A stretch of DNA of 64,000 nucleotides from Impatiens glandulifera (Eukaryota > Streptophyta > Magnoliopsida > Ericales > Balsaminaceae), in NCBI RefSeq assembly GCF_907164915.1, contig NC_061864.1, forward strand, positions 11,663,889 through 11,727,888, given 5' to 3'. A program made the translations under genes and the position numbers. Within the stretch, counting starts at the first letter, position 1. Every line of letters begins with the position of its first letter. Below the pieces are notes generated by a model. It did not search any database. It had not been told where the DNA came from and saw only the letters and a program-made list of their open reading frames with translations. This document shows, in pieces, positions 47,841 through 59,700 of the stretch.

Positions 47841-48579
47841 CGTCGTCGGTCGTCGATCTTCTTGTAATTGGGAAGAACAGAGACAGAGAATGAAGATGAT
47901 GATGAAGAAGAGCAAGAACAATTCAAGAACAGAGCATCTCTTCATTTACACGGTTATACGGATTAGCTTGTTCACACCTGTCTGTCATTTCGTTACTCAA
48001 AACAACTTTATTTACTTTTTTTAAGAATCGTACACAAAAAGATGTTTTATTTTCAAACCTGAAATTTGAAAATGAGTACTACTCAAAATAAAATTTGAAC
48101 TAATTAATTGGGGCGTTCTTAATAAGATATAATGGTTTATAATACATTTATTTATCATAATATAAATATGATTTATACAATACGGTTAGGCTGTTTTTTT
48201 CTAGTAAATTAAGGGTTCATTTATTTAATTTTAATAATAGGTTAACACAATTCTAATTATCATTACTCTTCAATTTTAAGCGATAATCAAATTTAAGATC
48301 TTCATTTTCTCAATAAGACAGGCTCTTTATTAGATTTATGACGGCGATAAATTAATTAATTATAATGTATTTATTTAAAATAAATAGATAAATAATTGTT
48401 TTTTAAAAGGAAACATCTTTATAAAACAAAGAAACTTACTCTATTTTTTTTTGTTTAATTTCCATTGTTCAAAATTGAATGCAAATAAAGAAATGAACAT
48501 ATTAATACTTACTAATAAGAGAAAAACTTAAAATTTGATGGATATTGATGACGGATCAGATGATTCATTAGGATTAGTA

Positions 48580-49742
48580 TCAAGGCCTAAATAATCTAGG
48601 ATGAAGCCATATTCCTCGATGTCGTTGTCGTCGGATGAAATCCAATGTAGCTATAGGGTCGTTAAGTTTCTTGTCATTGTGCTCTTCAATGTTTAAGTTA
48701 TTAAACAACCATAGTTCATTGTCACGAGACTCTTCAACGTAGGACTCTTTGAACAACATAAGTTCCTTGCCATGACAGTCATGCCACCCGGTTCCAAATA
48801 CATATGCACATGCCAAATCATCCATTGAAAAAGTCTCTTTCACAATATCTTTCGACTCCAAACAATTCTTGATCGCTTCGAAGACTCTCTTTAATAATTT
48901 TCGTTCACTATAAGAAAATTTGTTGTAGGCCTCCTCATTTAGGTGAATAACTACTCCTTCGTTAATAATTGTATCTAATATGTTGTTTTCATCAATTTCA
49001 TCAATGTTTTCATCAATGTTGATCATCATATACTTCGTCATATCCTTGTGATTAAATAAAATTAAGTTTTGATCATCTTGCAATACGCCCATTACATGCT
49101 CTATTTCGAGCATGTTATCGAATGTCGCCTGTGATGTTTTAATTAAACATAACATTAATAAGGATTTGAACAAATGGTGCGACATTTTATACTAGTTACC
49201 TCATCCCATGATTGTGCCCCAGGTCGAAGAATGTAGATGACCGGGAGCCATTCACATTCACGCGTGATCACGCAAATGGTGCGGTCTGATATTGATGTTG
49301 GAGAAGAATTACACACGGCCATGGAATTGGAACATATATGGGATTCCGGTAAATCTGGGAGATACATTTTGTGGCGTGAGAAGGGGCAGAAGAAGAATAT
49401 TTTTCCACCTAATTGGGAATTGAAGAGAAGTAACCAGCCTTGGAATGAGCCGAGAATGTTGCTTCCTACCAATTCGGGGAGATTCATGTTGTATTTTGCG
49501 TTGGTACTAAAGTTGTGCACAATACATTCTTCCTTATTGCCTGATTCTTGACGGAGCAGCCACGGTGTCTGCTGGAGCAGTGACTTTTGTAGTTTGGCTG
49601 CGGCATTAGAGGAGGCCAGTTTCCAACTGCGGCACGTACCTCGAAAGGCAAGAAGGTCGATTGGGTCTAGGACTTTATTCAAAATAATGGATATAAGATC
49701 GGGAAGTAGTTCGGACCATGATCTTGTGTCTGTTTCAGACAT
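48580..49742 (-). CDS. F-box protein with DUF295/KIB-type domain, copy 2
   Basis: Two exons, 49742-49200 and 49128-48580, join at a codon boundary to give 363 residues; the intron is only 71 bases. The F-box region reads RSWSELLPDLISIILNKV and DPIDLLAFRGTCRSW. DUF295-like blocks follow: TPWLLRQES, GSFQGWLLLFNSQLGGKIFF and CPFSRHKMYLPD. Exon 2 encodes an acidic segment (MMINIDENIDEIDENNI) and the ending RGIWLHPRLFRP. The acidic run has a duplicated IDEN block compared with copies 3 and 4. The copies agree in start, intron place and end, so all are probably functional or only recently so. The likely role is a substrate receptor of an SCF ubiquitin ligase with unknown target. Confidence 0.88.
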
Positions 49743-49873
49743 CCTCGTCGTCGTGGATCTTGAACTTGTCGGCTAGCTAGTTAGGAGTCTTATAAATTTG
49801 TAATTTGGTTGGGTAACATAAACTGAAAGAAGAAGATGAAGAACAAGAACAATTCAAGAATAGATCAGCTCTT

Positions 49874-49881
49874 CATTTATA
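49874..49881 (-). promoter_or_regulatory. TATA box of F-box copy 2
   Basis: Minus-strand TATAAATG about 130 bases upstream of the start at 49742. The ATG inside it opens a frame that stops after two codons (MKS-stop), so it cannot be the start. Confidence 0.5.
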
Positions 49882-50030
49882 CTAGCTTTTTCAGAATGTC
49901 ATTTCATTACTCTAACCGTCTAACAACTTTATTTTTTTAATATATATATTTGTGTTTTTTAAGAATATCAGTTATAACTGAAATCAGAATCAAGAAAACC
50001 ATAAACCTCCACTAACATCGGGAAGGAGCT

Positions 50031-50050
50031 GGTCCGGTCCGGTCCGGTCC
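50031..50050. repeat. (GGTCC)4 pentanucleotide repeat
   Basis: Four perfect GGTCC units in an otherwise AT-rich region. It is absent at the matching place upstream of F-box copy 3, so it arose or was lost after the duplication. Confidence 0.9.
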
Positions 50051-50840
50051 GACCATGGTCTCGGATATCAGATTGATTTCAATTACATGATCATTGGTTA
50101 GACTATTTCAATTAAGCCAAATATTTTTTTTGGAAAAAGGAAGACATTATTTTTCCATTAATATCCTCTATTTAAATTAATATTAATCCGGTGAATATTC
50201 ACAAAAGGAAATCAAATATATTATCCTATTAAGATAATGCAAGAGTTGTTTTTTTTTTTAAGAGAACAAAATTTTCATTTATTATTCTTATTTAGAACGT
50301 TATAACTGTTTAAATTAAAAAAAATATATAAAGCTAATAAAATTTCTATTCATAACCAACTAAGGAAGTTCCGAATATATTTATAGTTAAGCAAGTTTCA
50401 ATAATAAATTAAAAATATTTCTGATTTAACTATTTATTAACTTAAAATATAACCATGAAACACAAAATGTGATTATAATAATATATAGCTAGCCTTTATT
50501 TTTTAAATTTTATAATGTCCACTAACATATATATATATATATATATATATTTTATATTTTACTTCGAATTTGTGACATTTTATTTCTTAAAATTTTTTAT
50601 TAAATTTTATTTTTATTATATTATTTTTAATAATAAAATAAATATCTTTTTAAAAGTAATAATAAAACATATAAAGAGATAAAAAAATGACTTATTTTGA
50701 AATTTGAAACAAAGTTGCTTAAGTTTTTTCACTCATTTTTTTTAAAATCCAAAAATTATTCTTTTTGATAAGCTATCATGATTTTAATTGTTGTGATTTC
50801 TAACATTGTTATATGATTCTTAATATAATCAAATCTAACC

Positions 50841-51639
50841 CATTAAGTATATTACTCAAATAGGTTACAACTTTTATTATATTTTATTTTAGAAAAAAGT
50901 TCATTTAAACTTATATACTTATAACTTTTTTTTATTTTTTTAAATTTTTTTTATGTAATGCTTTTATTGTTATGCTTACACGGTTTTTTATTAAATGAAT
51001 CATTTTAAAAATAAAATAAAAATCATTTAACTATTTTAAAAAATAAAAATTAATTTTTTAAATCTATATATTTATTAATTAAATATTCATTTTTTTTTCT
51101 TTCCTTCTTTCTTTTAATTAATTAATTTCTCACTATTATTAATATTTTATTAATTATTTAATTAATTTATCTATTTTTGTTCATTGTCTATGTTAATGTT
51201 AGTATTAGATATTTGATTTTAATTTTATTTATTTTTATTACTTTTATATTCTTTTTATATCAACATTGATCTCTTTAAGTATTAAAATGACTCATCCCTT
51301 TAATAAACAAAAGATAATTGAATTGTGATAATTATATATATTAATTCATTCAACACAAAAATAATAATAATTAAGATTATTAAAAAATAGCAACTCAATA
51401 ATTTTGTTTATAATTATTATATACTTAAATAAAAAATTAAATAGAAAGATTATTAATTTTATTTTTGTTTATATTAAAGAAAATAAAATTAACAAAATTA
51501 TTATAAAGAAAATAAAAATAAAAAAATTAATTAATAAATAAATAAACAAAAAGAGAAATTAATTAATTAATAAAAAGAATGAACGGTAAAGAAAAAATAA
51601 ATATAATAAAATTTTGTTAGGTACAATACAAATAAAAAG
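50841..51639. other. AT-rich spacer between duplication units
   Basis: Very AT-rich sequence with long A/T runs and no gene. Confidence 0.4.
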
Positions 51640-51880
51640 AAGAACAATTCAAGAACAGAGCATCTCTTCATTTTATACGGTTATACGGATTAGCGTGTTC
51701 ACACCTGTCCTGTCAGTTCGTTACTCAAAACAACTTTATTTACTTTTTTTAAGAATCATACACAAAAAGATGTTTTATTTTCAAACCTGAAATTTGATAA
51801 TGAGTACTACTTAACTAATTAATTGAGGCGTTCTTAATCAGACTAATTAATTGTAGAATGGTTTATAATACATTTATTTA
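51640..51880 (-). pseudogene. Truncated 5' end and promoter relic of F-box copy 1
   Basis: Nearly identical to 47910-48120, but the duplication breaks about 30 bases after the upstream ATG of copy 1, so the F-box itself is missing. On the minus strand it reads MKRCSVLELF and then runs into unrelated AT-rich sequence. Here the TATA-like site is an intact TATAAAATG, against TGTAAATG in copy 1. Confidence 0.75.
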
Positions 51881-52550
51881 TTTAATGTGTTTTAATTCAA
51901 TATGAGATAAATAATGATAGTTATTTAAGTATAACAAAAAAAATAAATAAAAAAAATACAAAAGTACAAATGTTTAACCCAACAAGATTAATAATGCAAA
52001 CAAACATAATATAAACTAGAACTTTAACGTGATCAGAAAATTTCAAAAAATCAATAAATTCACTTACCCTTTTTATCAAATTCATAAAAAAGATCTTCTC
52101 AGTCTTTATACTGTTTTTCCTCTTAAGTTAAGAGTTTATTTATTTAATTTTAATAATAGATTTAACACAATTCTAGTTATTAGTACTCCTCAATTATTAT
52201 TTTTTTTTTAATGATAATCGAATTTAAGATCTTTATTTTCTTAATAAGGTAAGACTAATTTATGATAGTGACAAATTAATTGATTATAATCCATTTATTA
52301 AAAACAAATATATAAATTTTTTTTTTAAAAGGAAACATCATTCTAAAACAAAGAAACTTACACTTTTTTTTTTGTTTCATTTCCATTGTTCAAAATTAAA
52401 TGCAAATACAATAAAAGTTGATTGTTACTTAAAAAGAAATGACCATACTGATACTGATACTGATACTAATACTAATACTAATACTAATAAGAGAAAAATT
52501 TAATATTTGATGGAAGTTGATGACGAATTAATGATTCATTAGGATTAGTA

Positions 52551-53716
52551 TCAAAGTCTAAATAATCTAGGATGAAGCCATATTCCTCTTTGTTGTCGAT
52601 GTCGATGCATGAAATCCATTGTAGCTATAGACTCGTTAAGTATCCTGTCATCGTACTCTTCAACGTTGAAGTAATTCAACAAGAATGACAACATAAGTAC
52701 ATTTTCATAAGTATCTTTATTGTAGGATTCATTGAATAACATAAGTTCTTTGCCATGACAGTCATGCCACCAGGTTCCAAATACATACTCACATGCCAAA
52801 TCATCCATCGAAAAAGACTCTTTCACAATATCGTTCGACTCAAAACAACTCTCCATCGCTTCGAATGCTCTCCTTAATACTTTTCGTTCACTATAAGAAA
52901 AATTGTTGGAGGCCTCCTCATTAAGGTGAATAACTACTCCTTGTTTGATAATTCTATTCAATATGTTGTTTTCATCAATGTTGATCATCACTAGCTTTGT
53001 CTTATCCTTGTGATTAAACAAAATTAAGTTTTGATCTTCTTGCAAAGCTGCTGTTACATCTTCTATTTTCAACATGTGACAATAGTACGATACCTATGAA
53101 TTTTGAATTAAACTTAGCATTAATAAATATTTGAACAATATATAGCGCAACAGTTTATATTAGTTACCTCATCCCATGCTTGTGCCCCAGGTCGAAGAAT
53201 GCTGATGTCCAAGAGCCATTCGTATACAAGCGTGATCACGCAAATGGTGCGGTCTGTTACTGATGTTGGAGAAGAATTACACACGGCTATGGAATTGGAA
53301 CATATTTGGGATGCCTGTAAATCCGGGAGATGTATTTGTTGGCGTGAGAAGGGGCAAAAGAAGAATATTTTTGATCCAGTACCTAATTGGGGATTGAAGA
53401 GAAGTAGCCAGCCTTGGAAAGAGCCTAGAATATTGGTTCCTACCAATTCGGGGAGATTCATGTTGTAATTTGCTTTGGTACTAAAGTTGTGCACAATGCA
53501 TTCTTGCTTATCTCTTGATTCTTGACAGAGCAGCCACGGTATCTCGTGGAGCAATGACTCTTTTAGTTTGGCTGCGGCGTTGGAGGAGGCCAGTCGCCAA
53601 TTGCGACACGTACCTCGAAAGGCAAGAAGGTCGATTGGGTCTAGTACTTTATTCGAAATAACGGATATAAGATCGGGAAGGAGTTCAGACCATGATCTTG
53701 TGTCTGTTTCAGACAT
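52551..53716 (-). CDS. F-box protein with DUF295/KIB-type domain, copy 3
   Basis: Two exons, 53716-53168 and 53093-52551, give 363 residues with a 74-base intron at the same codon as in copy 2. The F-box is RSWSELLPDLISVISNKV with DPIDLLAFRGTCRNW; the cysteine-tryptophan end of the box differs by one residue from copy 2. DUF295-like blocks: IPWLLCQES, GSFQGWLLLFNPQLGTGSKI and CPFSRQQIHLPD. Exon 2 starts VSYYCHMLKIEDV, while copy 2 has ATFDNMLEIEHV, so the intron border has drifted. It ends RGIWLHPRLFRL. No disabling change was seen. Confidence 0.88.
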
Positions 53717-53862
53717 CTTCGTCGTCGATCTTGAACTTGTTGGGCTAGCTAGTTAGGACTCTTATAAATTTGTAATTTGGTTGGGTAATTCACCAATTAA
53801 GTTAACAGAAACTGAAAGAAGATGATGAAGAACAAGAACAATTCAAGAATGATCCAGCTCTT

Positions 53863-53870
53863 CATTTATA
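53863..53870 (-). promoter_or_regulatory. TATA box of F-box copy 3
   Basis: Minus-strand TATAAATG about 150 bases before the start at 53716. The ATG in it opens a separate 22-codon frame (MKSWIILELFLFF and so on) that stops before the F-box ATG. Confidence 0.5.
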
Positions 53871-54435
53871 CTATCTTTTTCACACCTGTCATTTTGTTAC
53901 TCTAACCGTTTATCCAACTTTATTTTTTAATAAATATTTGTGATTTTTAAGAAATTAAATCAGTTGATAACTGAAATCAGAATCAAGAAAATCTAAAACC
54001 TCCACTAAGATTCCAACCATAGTCTCGGAGATTAGGTTGATTTCAATTACATGATCATTATTCAGTTAAACCAAATATTTTTTTTTTTTTTAAAAAGGAA
54101 GACATTTTCCCTTTATTATCCTCAATTTAAATTAATATTAACCCGGTGAATATTCACATGTAGAAATCAAATATATTATCTTAATAAGATAATGCATAAG
54201 AACAAATTTACATTTCTGTTACTATTTAAAACGTTTTAAATTAGAATGAAAATGAAATTATAGTTGTGAAATTTAATGTTAATTTTTTAAATTCTAAAAA
54301 AACAAATATATTAAGTTAATAAAATTTATATTCATAACCAACAAAGAAAGTTTTAAATATCTCTCTATATAATGATGCTTAATTTTTAAAGTGTCCGGAT
54401 TGTCGGGTCGAGAACTGTGGTTAATTTGGATATAT

Positions 54436-54519
54436 ATGTGAGAGTAAATGGATACTTGAGTCGGATTGTGAGTTGACCCGCCCATAAACTTAAAACGGTT
54501 AAAAATAAAATTAAAAATG
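54436..54519. repeat. 84-base direct repeat, copy 1, inside the Helitron-like insert
   Basis: Shares TCGGATTGTG(A/G)GTTGACCC, GCCCATAAACTTAAAACGG and TTAAAAATAAAATTAAAAATG with 54906-54989. The copies differ at only a few positions. A tRNA-like segment with TAGCCTAGTTGG and GTTCAAACC (minus strand, about 54531-54585) follows this copy but not the second. Confidence 0.85.
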
Positions 54520-54905
54520 TTATAAGTATGGTTTGAACTTGCAACCTAACAAAACAAATACAACCCTTTAACCAACTAGGCTAATAACATTTTATATTTT
54601 AAAATCAACACCAAATTTGATGAATGCGCTGACTCATCAATAATTTTTAATCAGCCATAATTCTCTTTTGACTCTGCGCTATAGATTTCACTATTATTAG
54701 TGAGAAATAATGGAATAATTCCGTCATATTTATAGAGATAGGGGATATAATTCATATGAATATAGTAAGTCTCGTCTGGGCTACTTTAATGGTAGTTTTT
54801 ACATTTCCCTTTCACTCGTAGCATGGGGAAGAAGTGGACTCTAAATGCCAAATTAATTGAGTTGATGAATCAAACTATATCAATTATTTTAGAAATCGTT
54901 CTGCA

Positions 54906-54989
54906 ATGTGAAAGTAAATAAATATTTGAGTCGGATTGTGGGTTGACCCGCCCATAAACTTAAAACGGTTAAAAATAAAATTAAAAATG
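54906..54989. repeat. 84-base direct repeat, copy 2, inside the Helitron-like insert
   Basis: Second copy, 470 bases from the first, in the same orientation. Confidence 0.85.
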
Positions 54990-55769
54990 CAATAACATTT
55001 TTATCGTAATACTTTTTTCACGGTTTTTTATATTATTACTCGTGCATTTGCACGTCATAAATGTTAATATTTATAATTAAGTAAGTTTCAATAATAAATT
55101 CTAAATTAAAGATATTTATTTGATTTAATTATTTATTAACCTAAATATAATAATAATCACAAAATGTGATTATAATAATATATAGCCTTTATTTTTAAAA
55201 TTTTGTAATGTCCATTAACATATTTTTTTTTTTATTTTACTACAAGAAATTTTAAGTGAGAATTAAATTTGAGCTATTTATTTTCTTTAAAATTATTTGA
55301 ACTATCTTATTGTGTTTCATTAAAATCTAGTTTTATTATATCATTGTAATTATAAAATATACCTATCTTTAGAAGTGAAACATGTAAAGAGATAAATAAA
55401 AGACATTTTTATTTTGAAATTTGAAACAAAGTTGCTTAGGATTTTCCCTCAATTTTTTCTTTTAAAAATAAAAAATTATACCTTTTTGATAAGCTATCAT
55501 GATTTTAATTGTCTACATGGTCGTTATTAATGATAATCAAATCTAACACATTTAGTCAATTAATCAAATCATTTTTCAAATTTTATTTAAATATATTTAT
55601 ATTAAAAATGATAAAAATATTTAAACAAAAATAATAAAACATGAAATTAGAAAATAAAAATAAAAAGTCACAAAAAAATTAAAAGAAATCAAACATGTTT
55701 TTATTTTAGAACGCTGGGTTCCGTTGCTTCTATGAAGTGCGACTAATCCCCACGGGTTAAATATATAGT

Positions 55770-55907
55770 TGTAAACACACTTAACTAGTCGCAGAACTTG
55801 TCACCTGACGAACTTGAACCCAAGACCTTAGGGGAGACCTGTGGGATAGACCTCAGGGGAGACCTGAAGGATATCCACCTCTTGTTGTCGCTAGACTAGA
55901 AGAGATA
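55770..55907 (-). mobile_element. SINE-like retroposon, copy B
   Basis: Same block order as copy A at 25679-25797: AACACACTTAAC, CGCAGAACTTG, CCTGAC, ATATCCAC, TTGTTG and CTAGA(C)TAGAAGAG. On the minus strand it contains a B-box-like GGGTTCAAGTTCG. This copy has an extra internal duplication of about 25 bases (GGGGAGACCTG repeated). Confidence 0.55.
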
Positions 55908-56315
55908 ATGAAATCAAATATGTTACCCAATAGATTATGTAGCTTGTAAATTCTCGAGAAGAACGATTAACTTCCGACTGACTCCATCGATTTTTCGTAA
56001 TGAATATAAAAAAATGTTAAAATAATAATATTATAAATGATACGCATCAGACAACTACTGTTATTGAAAATGACGGTTTTTCTCAAATCAGATTGTCCAA
56101 AATAAAATAATATGAATAATAACTCAAATATGTAGGTATTTCATTTTAACCAGATACACATCAGACTATGGTAATTAAAACTTAAATTTTGACAATTTCT
56201 ATCGATCCAGATATTCAATAAAAAAGATTAAAGAGAGCAACTCAGTAATTCTTCCATTTCCGCCTCATCAAATTTCTTAACAACTTCTCAAGGTAAGTTA
56301 TGATGTCCAACTAGT

Positions 56316-57754
56316 TAATTGTAAAATTGTTTATAATACATTTATATATTTAATATAAACTGTTAAAACAAATATGTTAATAAAGAACAAAAATCAAATC
56401 AAATAAAACATAAGATTTCAAATATATCTTTTAGTGATAGGAAAAACTTCAACATTGTTTCAAATATTTTTTGGTATTGTACTTGAAAATTAATGACATA
56501 TTTAATTAACCAAGTAGCAGTAGTATAACGGGTTTAGTTTTTTTGTTCATTATTATTTACTATTATTATCACTATGTAACCAAATAAATAGCCATATATT
56601 AACAAGTTTGTATAAAATGAAAAAAAAAACTTGAATACACCTTGCATGTATTACTGGATCATCTTACAAATATAAGAAGTTATGCTAAACATTTTTATTT
56701 TTGAGAAAAAAAATATAAGCCATCTCAAATACTTTTTTTTTTTATCACAATATAAATATTCTTTCTGCTATTACCACTAGGCTATTTTTTCATTTTTTCC
56801 CTATAAATTTAGAGATTTATTTTTTTCTATACTAAGCAATTTCTAATTGTCATTATTCTTCTGTTCTTAGTAATAATCGAACTTAAGATTTTTATTCGCT
56901 TAGTCAGATAAAACTCTTTTTATTTGAGTTATGATAGCTACAAAGTTGAATATAATACTTTTATTTAGCATAACATAAAATATAACCCAAACGAGCTCGG
57001 AAATTATAAGATGATCAATGAGTTCATCAACCACCGATTTTACAAAAGAATCTCCACTATTATTGTCTCACGATTCTGTTCGAGTCAAATAATCAATAAA
57101 AAAAATAATTGATATAAACAATTAAAAAAATATATGTTTATAAAACCAAAAAACTTCAAATAAAACAAAGAAAATTCAAATTATCAACTCTTGTTGATAA
57201 AAAAACTTCACATTGTTTCAAATACTTTTGATATTGCAGGGACTTGAAAATTCGTGAATATATTAAATGAGAAAGACCAAATTAGAAGTATAGCAGATTA
57301 CTATGTAACAACATAAATAGGCATATATTAAACAAGTTTGTATAAAATGAAAAAATAGTTAAAATTTTGTATTACTGATCATCTTACAAATATAAAAAAT
57401 AAGTCATCCTTTTTATTTTGAGAAAAATAATATATACCACCTAAAATATTTTTTTTTTATAATAATAAAAATATTATTTGTACAATATAAATGATTAGGT
57501 CTAATTTTTCCTCCAAATTTAAGGGTTTATTTTTTTTTTTAATAGTAAGTTCACATAATTCTAATTATCATTATTTTTAGTTTTTTTTTCTAGTGATAAT
57601 CGAATTTAATAGTGACAAATTAATTAATCATGGAAGACTCTTTATTGGAGTCATGATAGTGACAAATTAATTGATTATAATGCATTTATTAAAAATAAAT
57701 AGATAAATAAAAAAGTTATAAGGAAACATGTTTATAAAAAAAAAAAGAAATTAC
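56316..57754. repeat. Left part of duplication unit 3 (decayed spacer and 3' flank of F-box copy 4)
   Basis: Contains sequences seen in the spacers of units 1 and 2: GTTTATAATACATTTAT at about 56330, TGATAATCGAATTTAA at about 57593, GTGACAAATTAATTGATTAT at about 57659 and AAGGAAACAT at 57720. The last lies next to the CACTA-like element. A second, more diverged copy of the same spacer lies at about 56790-56990. No gene seen. Confidence 0.6.
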
Positions 57755-57944
57755 CACTAGTAAAAAAAAGCTCAATAATGACGGTAGAGGTCGTCGGTAT
57801 TGAAATATAAACCGTCGCTATAAATAATTTGGGACGGCGAAAAAGCAGTCGTCAATCGTCGGCATTTCTCTTGTCGTTATTGCCCAAAAAAGCATACACC
57901 GACCATTTTAGTACCGTCGCCATAAAGCCCCCTATGCCGACGAC

Positions 57945-58210
57945 TTTCACCGTCGCTATAGAATAATCTATAACGACCACTCTAACCGTCGTCATAGATG
58001 ACTCTATGACGACCACTCTTACCGTCGCCATATAATACTTTATAACGACCACTCTAATCGTCGCCATAGAGGTCTCTATGACGACCACTCTAACCGTCGT
58101 CATAGAGGACTCTATGACGACCACTCTTATCGTTGCCATATAATACTTTATAACGACCACTCTAACCGTCGCCATAAAGGTCTCTATGACAACCACTCTT
58201 ACCGTCGTCA
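57945..58210. repeat. Array of about seven 36-base repeats at the left end of the CACTA-like element
   Basis: Unit of the form ACGACCACTCTAACCGTCGT plus CATAGAGGACTCTATG. Each unit holds a palindrome around GTCATAGA/TCTATGAC, so single strands would form a row of hairpins. The open minus-strand frame across it (MTTVRVVVIE repeated every 12 residues) is only a by-product of the 36-base period. Confidence 0.92.
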
Positions 58211-58215
58211 TAAAA

Positions 58216-59700
58216 TGTTTTGTGATGAACCAAACAAATTAAATAATATTCTTAAAACATAAAATATTATAAAATATTTAATTTCAAGGTTTTAATAAAC
58301 CATTTCTTGACTTACAATTGAATAGGTCACAGCTATTTCCTTACTAAAAAAGAAAATCAAAATTCTTTATAATTTTAACTAAATGACAAATTTCAAGTGA
58401 GAAAATTTCAGGAGAAAATTCATCATCTCCACTTTACACTAATCCTCCTTTAAGAACACAAATATTTGACCCTACCGATCACTTGAGACTGACATGTAAA
58501 CACCATAGACAATGCTAGTAGCTAATACACGAACATTCTCCACTGCTTCTTAAGACTTATTAACCGTCGTCTTTATATTAATTAACACATTTGTAATCAT
58601 CGTCCAAACCTACATAACAATTAAGTATTATATCATATACATGTCAAATAAAATTTCATTTAAAATCAAGTGCCAAATTTCATTCTTACTAGCAATGTTG
58701 GAGTGTCAACTAGAAAGAGCTATAACCAGTTGTGCTGGCTAAAAGAAAAACCATCATTATTAAATCAAATTTCACAAATCTCAATGAAAACCAATAGCAT
58801 TAGTAACAATCCTTACCATTATAGCACGAATCCTTTGTAAAAATAGTAAAATGTTCCAACTAGAACAATATGTTAGGATTGATTAATTTAATATTGACAA
58901 AATATAAAATTTATTCTCAAAGAAAAAACTCATATAAGACATACATCAATAACCTGGAATACATTATCAGGGCAATTGTGGAAGAACTTGATCATAACTC
59001 CAACTGATAGAGCAAGAGATGGTCTTAAAGACGCAGTTGAAGAAGGAAAATAACAATCATGAAATCTACAATAATAGATTATATATACTACATACATCTT
59101 TGGTTTTAGGTATCGATGGTATACATTTTCTGCAATAAAATATCTTGATTTATATAACTACAAGTACAACATTCAATTAGAAGAGATATTGACTCTTTTG
59201 GATGTTTAGTAAATTTCAACCTATTCCTCTACTAAACTGTATCATTAGGGATATATTTAGTTCTATCACCATGATGAGATTTTTAACCAAGATACAATAC
59301 TTCTTAATCAACTTAAGACAAAGTTAAACCGAAGATGGTAAAGAGAACATCAGATTCATGATTTTGTTTTGAAGAAAGACAAGAGCAGGTTTCAGAAGGA
59401 TGGAGGAAGAAGAAATCCCAAGATCTTACCAATTCAACAACTCAAGGCCTCCGTTATTTGTTCGGTTGGATGTCTCTACCTTAAGAAAGAAAACAAATAA
59501 TTAATTTAAGATGAAAAAACACTGAAATTCAGCCAATTGGAGGAAGAAATGATCGTAGAGTAATAATCACAACAAAAAGAAGCCACTATGATTAACATCA
59601 TGAATCATACCATGGTCTACTAAAGCTTGATATATATGTCAAGTGAAGTAACGATCAAAACAAAAATCAAGATGACTAAACCTTGTAAACTCGAAACTAG
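58216..59700. other. Interior of the CACTA-like element, mostly unexplained
   Basis: No clear gene. A minus-strand stretch at about 58475-58560 reads LATSIVYGVYMSV, loosely like the H+-ATPase segment IFATGIVIGTYLAL, and could be one more decayed exon of the neighbouring pseudogene. This is weak. Confidence 0.25.

Larger units (their letters stand above)
47910..50840. repeat. Segmental tandem duplication, unit 1
   Basis: This stretch (5' end and promoter of F-box copy 1, spacer, F-box copy 2 with promoter and upstream DNA) aligns in order with 51640-55560. Shared anchors include TTATACGGATTAGC, AAAGATGTTTTATTTTC, the whole F-box gene, TTCAATTACATGATCATT and CACAAAATGTGATTATAATA. The boundaries are approximate. 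Confidence 0.8.
54361..55068. mobile_element. Helitron-like insertion, about 0.7 kb
   Basis: In duplication unit 1 the sequence GAATAT-ATTTATAGTTAAG is continuous at about 50374. In unit 2 the same place is opened by about 705 bases. The insert starts TCTCTATATAATGATGCTT and near its end has a perfect hairpin CGTGCA-TT-TGCACG (55041-55054), both Helitron-like; the insertion site is A/T. A clear CTRR terminus was not seen. Inside are two copies of a repeat of about 84 bases and a tRNA-like stretch. Confidence 0.6.
51640..55560. repeat. Segmental tandem duplication, unit 2
   Basis: Matches 47910-50840 in order and orientation. It includes F-box copy 3 and is longer only because of a 0.7-kb insertion at 54361-55068. 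The boundaries are approximate. Confidence 0.8.

Noticed and set aside
57945..58210. CRISPR-like array of regular repeats
   Set aside because: No unique spacers between the repeats and the genome is a plant's; it is a transposon subterminal array.
57852..58211. 119-codon frame of repeated MTTVRVVVIE units
   Set aside because: Caused by a 36-base tandem repeat (a multiple of three) at a transposon end, not a gene.
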